Of a stretch of DNA of 20,741 bases, positions 8,180 through 16,564 are shown piece by piece. A program made the translations under genes and the position numbers. The notes under the pieces were generated by a model. That model did not search any database and was not told the origin of the DNA. It saw only the letters and a program-made list of their open reading frames with translations. Origin of the DNA: Stramentimicrobium sp964433555 (GTDB lineage Bacteria; Atribacterota; Phoenicimicrobiia; Phoenicimicrobiales; Stramentimicrobiaceae); assembly GCA_964433555.1 (NCBI GenBank), contig CAYSRG010000033.1:1-20741 (forward strand). Reading direction: 5' to 3'. Within the stretch, counting starts at the first letter, position 1; every line of letters begins with the position of its first letter.

Positions 8180-9880
8180 TTATCTTTCTTCGCGAAATAA
8201 CAACTCTATTTTACCTAATAAAATCAGCCAGATAAAATAAGGCAACAGGATCGCTCTTTTTAATCTTTTCGGTTCTTTAATTAAGCGAAAAATCCATTCC
8301 ATGCCATGATTTTGCATCCATAAGGGAGCTCTTGGTATTTTTCCGGAAAGAACATCAAAACTTCCTCCTATACCAATGCAAACAGGAACACCTAATTTGT
8401 CTTTATATTTATATATCCAAATTTCCTGTTTTGGTACTCCCATTCCTACAAATAAAAAATTAGGTTTTTTTTCTACTATATCTTTTATAATATCACTTTC
8501 ATTTTCTTGATTATTTCTCTGTATCATTGAGCTATTATCAAAATAACCATGATGATATCCAACAATTTCAATACCCGGGTATTTCTCCTCTAAATTTTCG
8601 ACTGCTTTTTTAATAACCTTAGCTTCAGCACCTAATAAATATGTTCTATATTTCTTTTTAACTGCTAGCTGACAAATATAATTAATCATATCAATCCCGG
8701 TAATACGTTCTGGTAAGGGTTCATTCAGAAAAGCAGTTGCCCACAATATTCCTGCACCATCTGGTGTAACCAGATCTGCTTTTTTGGCTATATCCAAATA
8801 CTGTCTATCTTTCCTGGCTCTTAGTATTGCCAATGTATCCGGAGTAATAACAAAATGAGACCGTCTTTCCTTAACAAATCCATCAATTCGTTCTAAAACT
8901 TTATTACAATTCATCCTATCAATTGGTACACCAAATAACTCCACTTTCTGCCTATATTCATCAACACTAATTATACTCTGCCCATTTAGCACTCTTTTGC
9001 TTATCCAGTAATAGACAAGATACCCGGTTCCAATCATAGCCGAAAATAAATATAAATCCTCTTTTACTGATACAATTACCGCAACAATACTTAAATATAT
9101 ACAGGAAGCTATGATAATCATATTGGCTCCTTTCCAGGAAAATCCCTGTTCGATCAACTGTTGTCTTAATCTACTTTCACTGACATTTTCCAGATAATCA
9201 TCTCTTAAATAATTAGCAATGAAAGAATAGGAGGTATCAACTATGGGAAATCCTAGAATTAATAGTGGTGTTAAAAGGGTTAAGGCGGCTGTACTTTTTA
9301 AAACACCAACAATAGCGATAATAGCCAATATAAATCCAAAAAACATATAATAAGAGGAAAAATAATTATTCTTTTCTAATGTCTTTCTTCTCTTTAATAA
9401 AATAATTGCTAAAGAAAAAATAATTAACAATGCTGATAATATTTCCGCAATTATTAGTCCCTGTCGTTGAAAAATAGATACAACAAAAAAAGTTAGAGCA
9501 GCAATGAAAACAGTAATTGGGGTGATATCACCTAATTCATCAGTTTGTCCTATTGAATTAGTAATAGTAAGTAACCATATAATGGTAATAGGTATAGACA
9601 GATTATTAAGATACCAGTATCCACCAGAATAATTTCTTAAAAACTCTATTTTAATTCCAACTGCAATAATTAAAAGTGCTATAATAATTTGAAAAAATAC
9701 TTTCAATCCAGGAACCAGCTTTTTCTTCTGGTTATACTTCCCTAACAATATCATTAATATACCAGCAATAAAAATACCTGCAATCTTAATCAAAGAATTA
9801 ATCCACTCAGACAAAAAATCCTCCAAAATATTAAATAAAACAATTATTATTAAACTTGTTTCATAAAAAAGTTGTACCAT
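8180..9880 (-). CDS. Fusion: inactive WecA/MraY-like membrane domain + TagA/WecG (GT26) glycosyltransferase
   Basis: Residues about 312-555 form a complete GT26 domain, which adds a sugar (often ManNAc or ManNAcA) to an undecaprenyl-PP-linked acceptor at the inner membrane. Visible landmarks are VITPDT (344-349), VTPDGAG with probable catalytic D374, LLGAEAKV, FVGMGVPKQE and the basic C-terminal tail (EWIFRLIKEPKRLKR) used for membrane attachment. Residues 1-300 are a multi-spanning domain that aligns with the WecA homologue two genes upstream. FIAGILMILLG matches LIAGSIIILLLG, ITNSI matches ITNSI, and LGFPIVDTSYSF matches LALPIIDTLFAI. The catalytic residues are gone: the DD pair after LLG is NQ, NLIDGLDG is GQTDELGD, GDSGS is absent and HHR is RQQ. 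The start at 9880 has no clear ribosome binding site, and an in-frame stop lies nine bases upstream, so no longer N-terminus exists. GT26 assignment is firm; the pseudoenzyme reading is inference from the alignment. Confidence 0.88.
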   Translation of the reverse strand: MVQLFYETSLIIIVLFNILEDFLSEWINSLIKIAGIFIAGILMILLGKYNQKKKLVPGLKVFFQIIIALLIIAVGIKIEFLRNYSGGYWYLNNLSIPITIIWLLTITNSIGQTDELGDITPITVFIAALTFFVVSIFQRQGLIIAEILSALLIIFSLAIILLKRRKTLEKNNYFSSYYMFFGFILAIIAIVGVLKSTAALTLLTPLLILGFPIVDTSYSFIANYLRDDYLENVSESRLRQQLIEQGFSWKGANMIIIASCIYLSIVAVIVSVKEDLYLFSAMIGTGYLVYYWISKRVLNGQSIISVDEYRQKVELFGVPIDRMNCNKVLERIDGFVKERRSHFVITPDTLAILRARKDRQYLDIAKKADLVTPDGAGILWATAFLNEPLPERITGIDMINYICQLAVKKKYRTYLLGAEAKVIKKAVENLEEKYPGIEIVGYHHGYFDNSSMIQRNNQENESDIIKDIVEKKPNFLFVGMGVPKQEIWIYKYKDKLGVPVCIGIGGSFDVLSGKIPRAPLWMQNHGMEWIFRLIKEPKRLKRAILLPYFIWLILLGKIELLFREER

Positions 9881-9976
9881 GGTCAGTTAAATACATTCTA
9901 GTATCTATGATAAGCAAATTTAACTTTTATAAAAACTCTTAATTCAAAATTTTTATAATTAAAGTATTTAACAATA

Positions 9977-10966
9977 TTATTTACTACGTCTCTCCCGTAG
10001 CTTAAACCATTCTACTGTTTCCCTCAATCCTTCTGCTAAACCATATTGAGCCTTCCATCCTAATTTTTGCTCTGCTAAAGTACTATCTAGAATATTCTTT
10101 CTTAAATCTCCAATCCGAGGGGGACCATATAATGCCTTTTTGTTAAATCGTATTATTTCTTGTAAAGAAGAATAAAGCTGATTTACTGATATTCCCCTTC
10201 CTGTTCCAACATTAAAAGAATTGAAGGTTTTTTTTATTGTTTTTTTATTTTTTAACTCTGCTAATTTTAACATATTTTTTATACTGAGTAAACAAGCGTT
10301 AGCAATATCTTTTACATAGATATAATCTCTAATATATTCACCATCGCCATTAATAATAGGGGGCTCTCCTTTTAGCATTTTCGCTATAAAAATAGCAATA
10401 ACCCCAGCTTCACCTAAGGGATCCTGTCTTGGTCCATACGCATTGCCATAGCGTAAAGAAATATATTTTAAGTTGTAGGTTCGATAATAAAAATCAAGGT
10501 AAAATTCAGAAGTCATTTTAGAAATTCCGTAAGGAGAAGTGGGATAAAGAGGAATATTTTCCACAATAGGAAGTGATTTGCATTCTCCATACACTGTTCC
10601 ACCACTGGAAGCAAAAACAATACCTTTTACTTGATTCTCCAAAGAATTTTCTAATAAATTTAATAATCCTATAATATTACATTGGGCATCCAGTTTAGGA
10701 TTATGGACTGAATAGGAAACACTTACTTGAGCAGCTTGATGGCAAACATAATCTGGTTTCTCAGTATTAAATATTTCTTTGATACAGGGATCACTAATAT
10801 TACTCTGATAAAAACGAGCTTTGGGATTAATATTTTCTTTCTTTCCAGATGATAAATCATCTACAATTATCAGCTCATAGCCATTATCAATTAATAAATC
10901 AACAATATGCGATCCAATAAATCCGGCACCTCCGGTAACCAAGACTTTCTTTCTTCTGGTCGACAT
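9977..10966 (-). CDS. NAD-dependent sugar-nucleotide epimerase (GalE-like SDR)
   Basis: Extended short-chain dehydrogenase/reductase acting on a nucleotide sugar in the cytoplasm; most similar in style to UDP-glucose (or UDP-GlcNAc) 4-epimerases. Taking the ATG at 10966 gives 329 residues, with AAGGAG eight bases upstream. A further ATG 30 bases upstream lacks such a site, so the shorter start is preferred. The Rossmann motif is TGGAGFIGSH (11-20), the SSGGTVYG block (120-127) supplies the catalytic Ser/Thr, and YxxxK is Y146-K150 (YGISK). GNAYGPRQDP and the RDYIYVKDIA block (sugar and partner region) follow. It lies 54 bases after wecA and 96 before the GT26 fusion, so it probably makes the sugar nucleotide for this glycan. 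The exact substrate cannot be read from the sequence. A 2-epimerase (WecB/MnaA), which would supply ManNAc to GT26, is not in this window. Confidence 0.88.
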   Translation of the reverse strand: MSTRRKKVLVTGGAGFIGSHIVDLLIDNGYELIIVDDLSSGKKENINPKARFYQSNISDPCIKEIFNTEKPDYVCHQAAQVSVSYSVHNPKLDAQCNIIGLLNLLENSLENQVKGIVFASSGGTVYGECKSLPIVENIPLYPTSPYGISKMTSEFYLDFYYRTYNLKYISLRYGNAYGPRQDPLGEAGVIAIFIAKMLKGEPPIINGDGEYIRDYIYVKDIANACLLSIKNMLKLAELKNKKTIKKTFNSFNVGTGRGISVNQLYSSLQEIIRFNKKALYGPPRIGDLRKNILDSTLAEQKLGWKAQYGLAEGLRETVEWFKLRERRSK

Positions 10967-11020
10967 CGATTCTCTCCTTTTTTCGTTAATCTGCATATAT
11001 TTTATTAAAATATCAACAAT

Positions 11021-11956
11021 TTAAATAATCCAGGCAATACTTAAAGCAATTATACTACAAATAAAACTTATAGACATTAAAATTAAAACAACATTACGAT
11101 GAGAAATTCCTCTCTTTAGCAATCGGTGGTGTAAATGACCTTGGTCTGCTTGAAAAATAGGCTTATGGCTTCTGTATCTGCGCCATATAGCAAAAAGAGT
11201 ATCAATTATAGGTAAGGCTAAAATAATAACTGGGATTATAAAAAATATTACCTTCTCTGAGTATATTACCCATAATGAAGAGGTAGAAGCTATAAGGAAT
11301 CCCGAAAATGTACTACCAGAATCTCCTAAAAATATCTGGGCTGGATAAAAATTATAACGAAAAAAGGCAATAATGCTACCTAAAAGTGCGGCATTTAGAA
11401 GGTTATATACTTGAAAGCTTTTATCTACTAAAAATCCTAACATTAAAAAAGCAAATAAGGAAATTACTGATATTCCGGAAGCCAGTCCATCTAATCCGTC
11501 AATTAGGTTAATTGAATTAGTAATCCCAACAATCCATAATAACAATATCGGATATAATAGATATCCCACAATATTTAAAAAGGATAATTTTTGAATTATA
11601 AACTGGTTAATTAGATCATTATGATAAGCAATAAATAATAGAGCTGGTATCATTTGAATTACAAATTTTTTCAGGGGTTTTAAATCAGCAATATCGTCCA
11701 CAATGCCTAACAATAAGATGATAATACTTCCGGCAATCAATGCTCTTACTTGCTCTGGAAAAGATACAAATAATATTATACTAAATAAAAAACCAAAAAA
11801 AATAACCAGTCCCCCAAGATTGGGAATAGCATCACTATGTATTTTGCGATATCCTGGTTTATCTACAAAATTTTGCTTTTTCCCTAACCGAGCAATAAAA
11901 GGAGTAATAATATAAGAAATAAAAAAGGCAGTCAATATTACTTTGGTAAAAAACAC
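11021..11956 (-). CDS. WecA-type undecaprenyl-phosphate sugar-1-phosphate transferase
   Basis: Integral membrane enzyme that transfers a HexNAc-1-phosphate from a UDP-sugar to undecaprenyl phosphate, starting a lipid-linked glycan. The 311 residues contain about ten membrane segments. All signature residues are present: D87-D88 (LGIVDDIADLKP), NLIDGLDG with D153 and D156, GDSGS with D212, and GHLHHR at 273-278, the HIHH-like motif that separates the WecA group from MraY. The cytoplasmic loop VDKPGYRKIHSDAIPNLGG (31-49) is typical. The start is GTG (11954-11956). The only ribosome binding site, AGGAG, is held in a perfect hairpin directly before it, which suggests controlled or inefficient translation. 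First gene of the glycan operon, with an extended -10 promoter 65 bases upstream. Whether it makes a peptidoglycan-linked, surface or O-antigen-like polymer is not resolvable here. Confidence 0.93.
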   Translation of the reverse strand: MFFTKVILTAFFISYIITPFIARLGKKQNFVDKPGYRKIHSDAIPNLGGLVIFFGFLFSIILFVSFPEQVRALIAGSIIILLLGIVDDIADLKPLKKFVIQMIPALLFIAYHNDLINQFIIQKLSFLNIVGYLLYPILLLWIVGITNSINLIDGLDGLASGISVISLFAFLMLGFLVDKSFQVYNLLNAALLGSIIAFFRYNFYPAQIFLGDSGSTFSGFLIASTSSLWVIYSEKVIFFIIPVIILALPIIDTLFAIWRRYRSHKPIFQADQGHLHHRLLKRGISHRNVVLILMSISFICSIIALSIAWII

Positions 11957-11973
11957 AGGAGATTTTTTCTCCT
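11957..11973 (-). promoter_or_regulatory. Hairpin masking the wecA ribosome binding site
   Basis: On the minus strand AGGAGA-AAAAA-TCTCCT is a perfect six-base-pair stem with a five-base loop. It ends immediately before the GTG start of the wecA homologue. The 5' arm contains the only Shine-Dalgarno sequence (AAGGAG), so pairing would hide it from the ribosome. The sequence is certain; regulation is inference. Confidence 0.55.
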
Positions 11974-12020
11974 TCTTCTCTAAATATTTTTTCCCTCAAT
12001 AAATTTTACTTACCATTTAA

Positions 12021-12029
12021 ATTATACCA
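12021..12029 (-). promoter_or_regulatory. Extended -10 promoter of the wecA-epimerase-GT26 operon
   Basis: The minus strand reads TGGTATAAT, a perfect extended -10 element (TGnTATAAT). It lies in the gap between the amidohydrolase stop and the wecA start, 65 bases upstream of the GTG. No -35 match is seen at 16-18 bases, which is acceptable for an extended -10 promoter. Confidence 0.5.
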
Positions 12030-12086
12030 TCAAATTCTTCCAGATTCCCTTAAAACTAATCTATGTGTTAATAAGGTAAGAAAGGT

Positions 12087-13220
12087 TTATTTAGTAAAAA
12101 ATAACCGTTCTGCATTATCATGATAAATCATTCCCAATGTCTCATCATCAAGATGTAAACCTCGATAAACTCTTGCTGTATCAACATTATTGCGAGCATC
12201 TTTAGACATCATGTTATATATACTGGAAGATAGGGTAAAGTCTTCTTTTTCCAGTAAATCCATATAGGCTAAATGCACATCATCAATAAAAGCCCTATTC
12301 TTGGCTCTATAGGTAGTTATCACTAGATCAGTTCCGTAGGTTATTCTATCCTTATAAGTTACCATAAAGTCATGAAATGCACTATAATTATTGGAAATCC
12401 TGCCAAATCCAGCCACTAAGAAATCGGGATGTCCAAAGCTAATATCAAGATACAATTGGGGATATTCCCGCATAAAATAATCTAAGCGAGTCAAATTACT
12501 GGTTGAGAGCATAAAATGAGGAGCAATTATGGTTAATTGCGGAAATTCCTGTAAGATATGCTCAAATTCTGTTGAAAAACGTCCAATATTAATATGATAA
12601 AGTATGGGAATGTGTTCTTGTTCACAATATGCATATATTTCCGTCATTCCAGAGTCAATTAGAGACATCTGAAAAAATAAATCATAAAAGCTACTATGTC
12701 CATTATATAGTTTGACTCCAGCTGCTCCATTCTTTATATAATTTTTTAATTTTACCATCTTATTTTCATCACTTGGATCCAGAGTTACCAAGGCAGCAAA
12801 TTTATTAGGATATTCTTGACTCAATTTAATAATAAACTCATTGTTTTCCTCATAACCGGTAAAGCCATAATCGGGATTTAAGAAAAAGGTAAAATCAGAG
12901 GTTCCCAGTAATACCATTTTTTTTATTTGACAATCTTCCATAGCTTTTTGAATCAGAGATATATTTTTTTCACTTTGCACATGTTCATGAGCATTGATAA
13001 TATTAAAATCATCTCTTCTATTCTTAACCGCTTCTGATATATTTGCGATTTGGTTAGACGGACTATTATCAATCCATGATATTGGTAATAAGCCTCTCTG
13101 TCTTAATCCGATAAACAATAATACTACGATAACAATGACACTAATAGTATAGAAAAGAATATCAAACCACTTTTTTTTATATTGATTACTTTTCTTAAAT
13201 ATTTTTTCTTTTTTTACCAT
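12087..13220 (-). CDS. Membrane-anchored amidohydrolase (amidohydrolase 2-like, TIM barrel)
   Basis: Predicted metal-dependent hydrolase or decarboxylase of unknown substrate. The N-terminus has a lysine-rich cytoplasmic tip followed by one hydrophobic anchor (about residues 19-39). The remaining 335 residues probably face the periplasm. The catalytic domain starts with HxH in INAHEHVQ (H78, H80) and continues with GVKLYNGH (K170), PILYHINIGRF (H209), IIAPHFMLS (H235) and ITYGTDLVIT (D298). These supply the full ligand set expected for the amidohydrolase superfamily. The C-terminus has a typical NAERLFF ending, as in amidohydrolase 2 proteins. GGGAG lies ten bases before the ATG at 13220. The gene is divergent from the peptidase-propeller-barrel gene, with separate promoters in a 137-base gap. 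Most family members are cytosolic, so the anchor is unusual. A role in processing envelope or extracellular material is inference. Confidence 0.8.
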   Translation of the reverse strand: MVKKEKIFKKSNQYKKKWFDILFYTISVIVIVVLLFIGLRQRGLLPISWIDNSPSNQIANISEAVKNRRDDFNIINAHEHVQSEKNISLIQKAMEDCQIKKMVLLGTSDFTFFLNPDYGFTGYEENNEFIIKLSQEYPNKFAALVTLDPSDENKMVKLKNYIKNGAAGVKLYNGHSSFYDLFFQMSLIDSGMTEIYAYCEQEHIPILYHINIGRFSTEFEHILQEFPQLTIIAPHFMLSTSNLTRLDYFMREYPQLYLDISFGHPDFLVAGFGRISNNYSAFHDFMVTYKDRITYGTDLVITTYRAKNRAFIDDVHLAYMDLLEKEDFTLSSSIYNMMSKDARNNVDTARVYRGLHLDDETLGMIYHDNAERLFFTK

Positions 13221-13257
13221 ACACTCATTACTCCCGATCTTCCTAAAAATCTTTTTT

Positions 13258-13287
13258 ATTATACCTGATTAATGAAATTATTTCCAA
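13258..13287 (-). promoter_or_regulatory. Promoter of the amidohydrolase gene
   Basis: The minus strand reads TTGGAA (complement of 13282-13287, 4/6 match to -35), 18 bases, then a perfect TATAAT (complement of 13258-13263). It lies 38 bases upstream of the amidohydrolase ATG and faces away from the plus-strand promoter 15 bases further on. Confidence 0.5.
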
Positions 13288-13302
13288 AGTATTATTAATT
13301 GA

Positions 13303-13331
13303 TTGTAAGATTTTTAAAAAAAAGATATAAT
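13303..13331 (+). promoter_or_regulatory. Promoter of the peptidase-propeller-barrel gene
   Basis: TTGTAA (13303-13308, 4/6 match to -35), an exact 17-base spacer, then a perfect TATAAT (13326-13331). Transcription should begin near 13338, about 20 bases before the ATG at 13358, which has only a weak AGGA in front. Confidence 0.55.
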
Positions 13332-13357
13332 TTAAAAAAGTAAACTTATAGGAAACT

Positions 13358-16300
13358 ATGTATAGATATAAACACATTGATAAAAAATTCTTTTTTTTAT
13401 TTACTATTTCTTTCCTCTTTTCGCTATTATTCTATTTTTTATTAAGCTTATTTTTTCACAATTATTTTCAACTATCATCTTATGCCCAAAACTATGATCC
13501 ATCAATCACCTGGAATGTATTAGATGGTCAATACTGCTCTGTAATCTTTCCAGCAGAAATTACAGATAAAAAATCATTTCAATATAAGCATATTGCCATT
13601 AATATTGCTGAAATAGCTGACGAAATCTACCCTAAAATAACTTCGCAGTTAGGAAAGCCTTATCATTCTGACCGAAAAATTACCATTATTTTGGAAGATT
13701 TCAGCGATTCTGCTTATGGCTTTGCTTCAACAATTCCTCATCGTGCTATTCGTGTTAACCTAACCGCTCCAGGACCTGAAATATTCGACACTAAATTTGA
13801 AAGCTGGCTTAGAATATTGATAGCTCATGAATATACACACTTAGCTCATTTTGATATGACCAATAAATTAACCACTTTTATACGCTTTTTTTTAGGTCAA
13901 ATTATTGCTCCTAATGCCTTGCAGCCTCTCTGGTCCACTGAGGGATTAGCAATTTACAATGAAAGCAAATTATCTACTGGGGGGCGTCTTCAAGATAGTA
14001 GATATGAGATGTATCTAAGAACTGATTTTTTAGAAAATCAATTAAAAAGACTGGACCAATTAGAAGGAGGGTATCTGGTATCCTGGCCAGGAGGAAATGC
14101 ACCTTATATTTATGGACAATCCCTGATTCACTTTATTGCCCATGAATATGGAGAAGAAAAACTAATTGCTATTAGCGAAAAGTTTTCCTCCTTCCCACTG
14201 TTGGGAATGAATTGGACTTTAAAAAAAGTTTTAGGAATTGATCAAAATGAACTTTTTCAAGAATGGAAAAGTGAAAAAGAGAAATATTTTAAACAACAAA
14301 TTGATCAAATTATTAAATATAATGATATCACAGAATCTGAGCAAATTACCAATCACCAGTATTGGGTTGACAATCCATCATGGTTAATAGATGAAGAAAA
14401 ACAAAAATCCTACCTTGTTTATAAGGTTTTGACACCACACCTTTATCCAACTATTCGCAAATACGATCTTAATTCAAAAAAAGAAAGCATTTTAATAAAA
14501 AGAACTGCTGGACAGGGCATCTCATACTGTCTATCACCAAACTATCAATATCTGATTTATTCTAAATTAATTCAATACCAACACTATTATGCTTTCCACG
14601 ACCTATTTTTATATAATTTAAATACTGGTAAGCAATCTAAACTTACTGAAAAAATGAGAATCAAAGACCCGACCTGGCACCCTGATCCCTTTATAGGAAA
14701 GCTAGCTGCAGTTATAAATGAAGCAGGAACTAATAATCTCGTATTACTATCTTTTGATACGCCACAACTTGAAAATAATTTGTTACAGAATAAAACAATC
14801 TCTTTTTCTGACCTGCTATACTTGACTGATTTCAAAGATGGAATCCAGATTTCCCAACCTGTTTGGTCACCCCATGGTGATAAAATTGCCTTTTCTTTAT
14901 GGCACAAAGGTTACCAAGATATTTATATAATTACTCTTGATAATTGCCAACAAATACAATCTATTAAACCAATTACTTTTGATCATCATACAGATATTAA
15001 TCCAAACTGGTCTTATGATGGTCAATACCTTTTTTTCTCTTCTGACCGAAGCAATATATTCAATTTATATGCTTATTCTTTACCTGATGATCAGTTCTAT
15101 CGCTTAACCAATGTAAATACTGGCGCTTTTGAGCCCTCTGCCTCTCCAGATGGGGAAGAGATGGCTTTTATACAATACCACTCTTCAGGATATGAGCTGC
15201 ATTTAATCAAAATGGATGATATGCTTTGGGAATTAATGGATAAACCTGAGATATATTCTTCAATAAACTATCCGACTATTAAAAATAATGTAGTATATTT
15301 TCCACCATCCCGATTAAAAGAAAGTGAAGGCAATAATCAGTTACAGTTATGCAGCAATGTTCAAGAACTTAATACTAACTATGCCTTGAAAAGCTATTCT
15401 CCCAGGGATAGTATTATTCCAACTTATTGGACTCCTTATATAAATATTAATGAACAAAATTTTTACCTTGGTTTCTCCACTCTGGCTCAGGATTATTTGG
15501 GGTATTACACTATACCCCTAACATTTGCCTATAGTCTTTTTAATGATTCTTTATTTTATGATTTCCAATTTTCAAATTATAAGTCTAAACCGCTGCTATC
15601 ATTAACATGGAAGGGAGAAACATCCTCATTTTCTGATTTTCAAGTTTCACTAAAATTTATTGATAGTGGTTACACTACTGAACAGGATTCTGGTCGACTT
15701 TACACTAAAAATATTACCATAGGAGCACAAAGAGAGTACTCATTAACTAACAATAATACTAAAAATGATGATTTTACCAGAGATATATCAATAGTTAATT
15801 CCTTAATTTTAAAGTATGGTTATAATGATACCGAAAAATATCGAGGATCCATAAGTACTGAAATAGGAAACTCTTTTTCACTGAATTGTCAATATGCTAT
15901 TCCCTTGCTAAATAATGATTCTTCATTCTATAAAGTACTCTTTGATGGCAGAAAATACTTTCCACTACCCCCGCAGCATCAGGTTATGGCATTAAGATTG
16001 GTAGCTGGCTTTGTTTCAAATGAGCTAAACAAAGATATAAAATTTAATCTTGGGGGAAACTTTTCTGCTCAGGACCTTAGTTCAATAAATACTGATTACT
16101 TCTCTTTAAGAGGATTCCCAGACTCATCTTTTTCCGGAAATCATCTATTCCTTAGCTCTCTAGAATATCGTTTTCCCATAAAAATGGTGGAGAGAAAGAT
16201 TGGATTTAGGCAAGCTTCTGCTTTTTTAGAGCAAGTTTCTGGAAAAATATTTTTAGATGCAGGACATGCCTGGGATAGAACAATATTTCCTGCTCTAGAA

Positions 16301-16447
16301 GATATAAATATTTCTATTGGTGCTGAGATAGATTTAATATTCAAACAAAGATATACTGATGAAATAATATTATCTCTGGGAATAGGAAAACCAATCACTC
16401 AAAAATTACCTTACCGTTTTTATGGTCGGATAGGATTCTCGTTTTAA
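13358..16447 (+). CDS. Periplasmic gluzincin peptidase + TolB/PD40-like propeller + Omp85 (BamA/TamA-like) outer-membrane barrel
   Basis: The only plus-strand gene, 1029 residues. A hydrophobic signal segment (about 11-33) ends near SYA-QNY (43/44), a plausible signal peptidase site. The peptidase-MA-like domain has HEYTH (H157, E158, H161) and the third ligand E195 in LWSTEGLAIYNES, 34 residues later, the gluzincin arrangement. Residues about 330-680 look like a beta-propeller with PD40/TolB-style repeats: QPVWSPHGDKIAF (near 501), NPNWSYDGQYLFFSSDRS (near 548) and EPSASPDGEEMAF (near 591). From about residue 690 the sequence becomes amphipathic beta and includes LRGFPDSSF (near 917), the loop-6 (V/L)RG(F/Y) motif of Omp85 barrels. 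It ends in RFYGRIGFSF with the C-terminal phenylalanine of outer-membrane proteins. No POTRA domains are seen; peptidase and propeller take their place. Domain calls are firm for the peptidase motif, good for the barrel, and moderate for propeller limits. The substrate is unknown. Confidence 0.88.
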   Translation: MYRYKHIDKKFFFLFTISFLFSLLFYFLLSLFFHNYFQLSSYAQNYDPSITWNVLDGQYCSVIFPAEITDKKSFQYKHIAINIAEIADEIYPKITSQLGKPYHSDRKITIILEDFSDSAYGFASTIPHRAIRVNLTAPGPEIFDTKFESWLRILIAHEYTHLAHFDMTNKLTTFIRFFLGQIIAPNALQPLWSTEGLAIYNESKLSTGGRLQDSRYEMYLRTDFLENQLKRLDQLEGGYLVSWPGGNAPYIYGQSLIHFIAHEYGEEKLIAISEKFSSFPLLGMNWTLKKVLGIDQNELFQEWKSEKEKYFKQQIDQIIKYNDITESEQITNHQYWVDNPSWLIDEEKQKSYLVYKVLTPHLYPTIRKYDLNSKKESILIKRTAGQGISYCLSPNYQYLIYSKLIQYQHYYAFHDLFLYNLNTGKQSKLTEKMRIKDPTWHPDPFIGKLAAVINEAGTNNLVLLSFDTPQLENNLLQNKTISFSDLLYLTDFKDGIQISQPVWSPHGDKIAFSLWHKGYQDIYIITLDNCQQIQSIKPITFDHHTDINPNWSYDGQYLFFSSDRSNIFNLYAYSLPDDQFYRLTNVNTGAFEPSASPDGEEMAFIQYHSSGYELHLIKMDDMLWELMDKPEIYSSINYPTIKNNVVYFPPSRLKESEGNNQLQLCSNVQELNTNYALKSYSPRDSIIPTYWTPYININEQNFYLGFSTLAQDYLGYYTIPLTFAYSLFNDSLFYDFQFSNYKSKPLLSLTWKGETSSFSDFQVSLKFIDSGYTTEQDSGRLYTKNITIGAQREYSLTNNNTKNDDFTRDISIVNSLILKYGYNDTEKYRGSISTEIGNSFSLNCQYAIPLLNNDSSFYKVLFDGRKYFPLPPQHQVMALRLVAGFVSNELNKDIKFNLGGNFSAQDLSSINTDYFSLRGFPDSSFSGNHLFLSSLEYRFPIKMVERKIGFRQASAFLEQVSGKIFLDAGHAWDRTIFPALEDINISIGAEIDLIFKQRYTDEIILSLGIGKPITQKLPYRFYGRIGFSF

Positions 16448-16564
16448 ACCTATACTGGTCTTTTATTTTTTTATCTTTTCTATCTATAGCATAGGAATCC
16501 GATCATTAATTAATGTTTAACTAAAAAATAAAAATGACCCCAGATTATTTTTTACCTGATATTA

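Noticed and set aside
10967..10996. Ten-residue longer N-terminus for the epimerase
   Set aside because: The ATG at 10966 has AAGGAG at good spacing and places the Rossmann loop at the usual distance from the start; the upstream ATG has no such site.
14587..16398. Minus-strand open frames inside the peptidase-propeller-barrel gene
   Set aside because: They lie opposite well-recognised domains and have no recognisable protein motifs or ribosome binding sites.
16448..16564. Bidirectional terminator between the convergent barrel and nucleotidyltransferase genes
   Set aside because: Only a nine-pair A/T stem with a 13-base loop (about 16525-16553) is visible; it is indistinguishable from AT-rich background.
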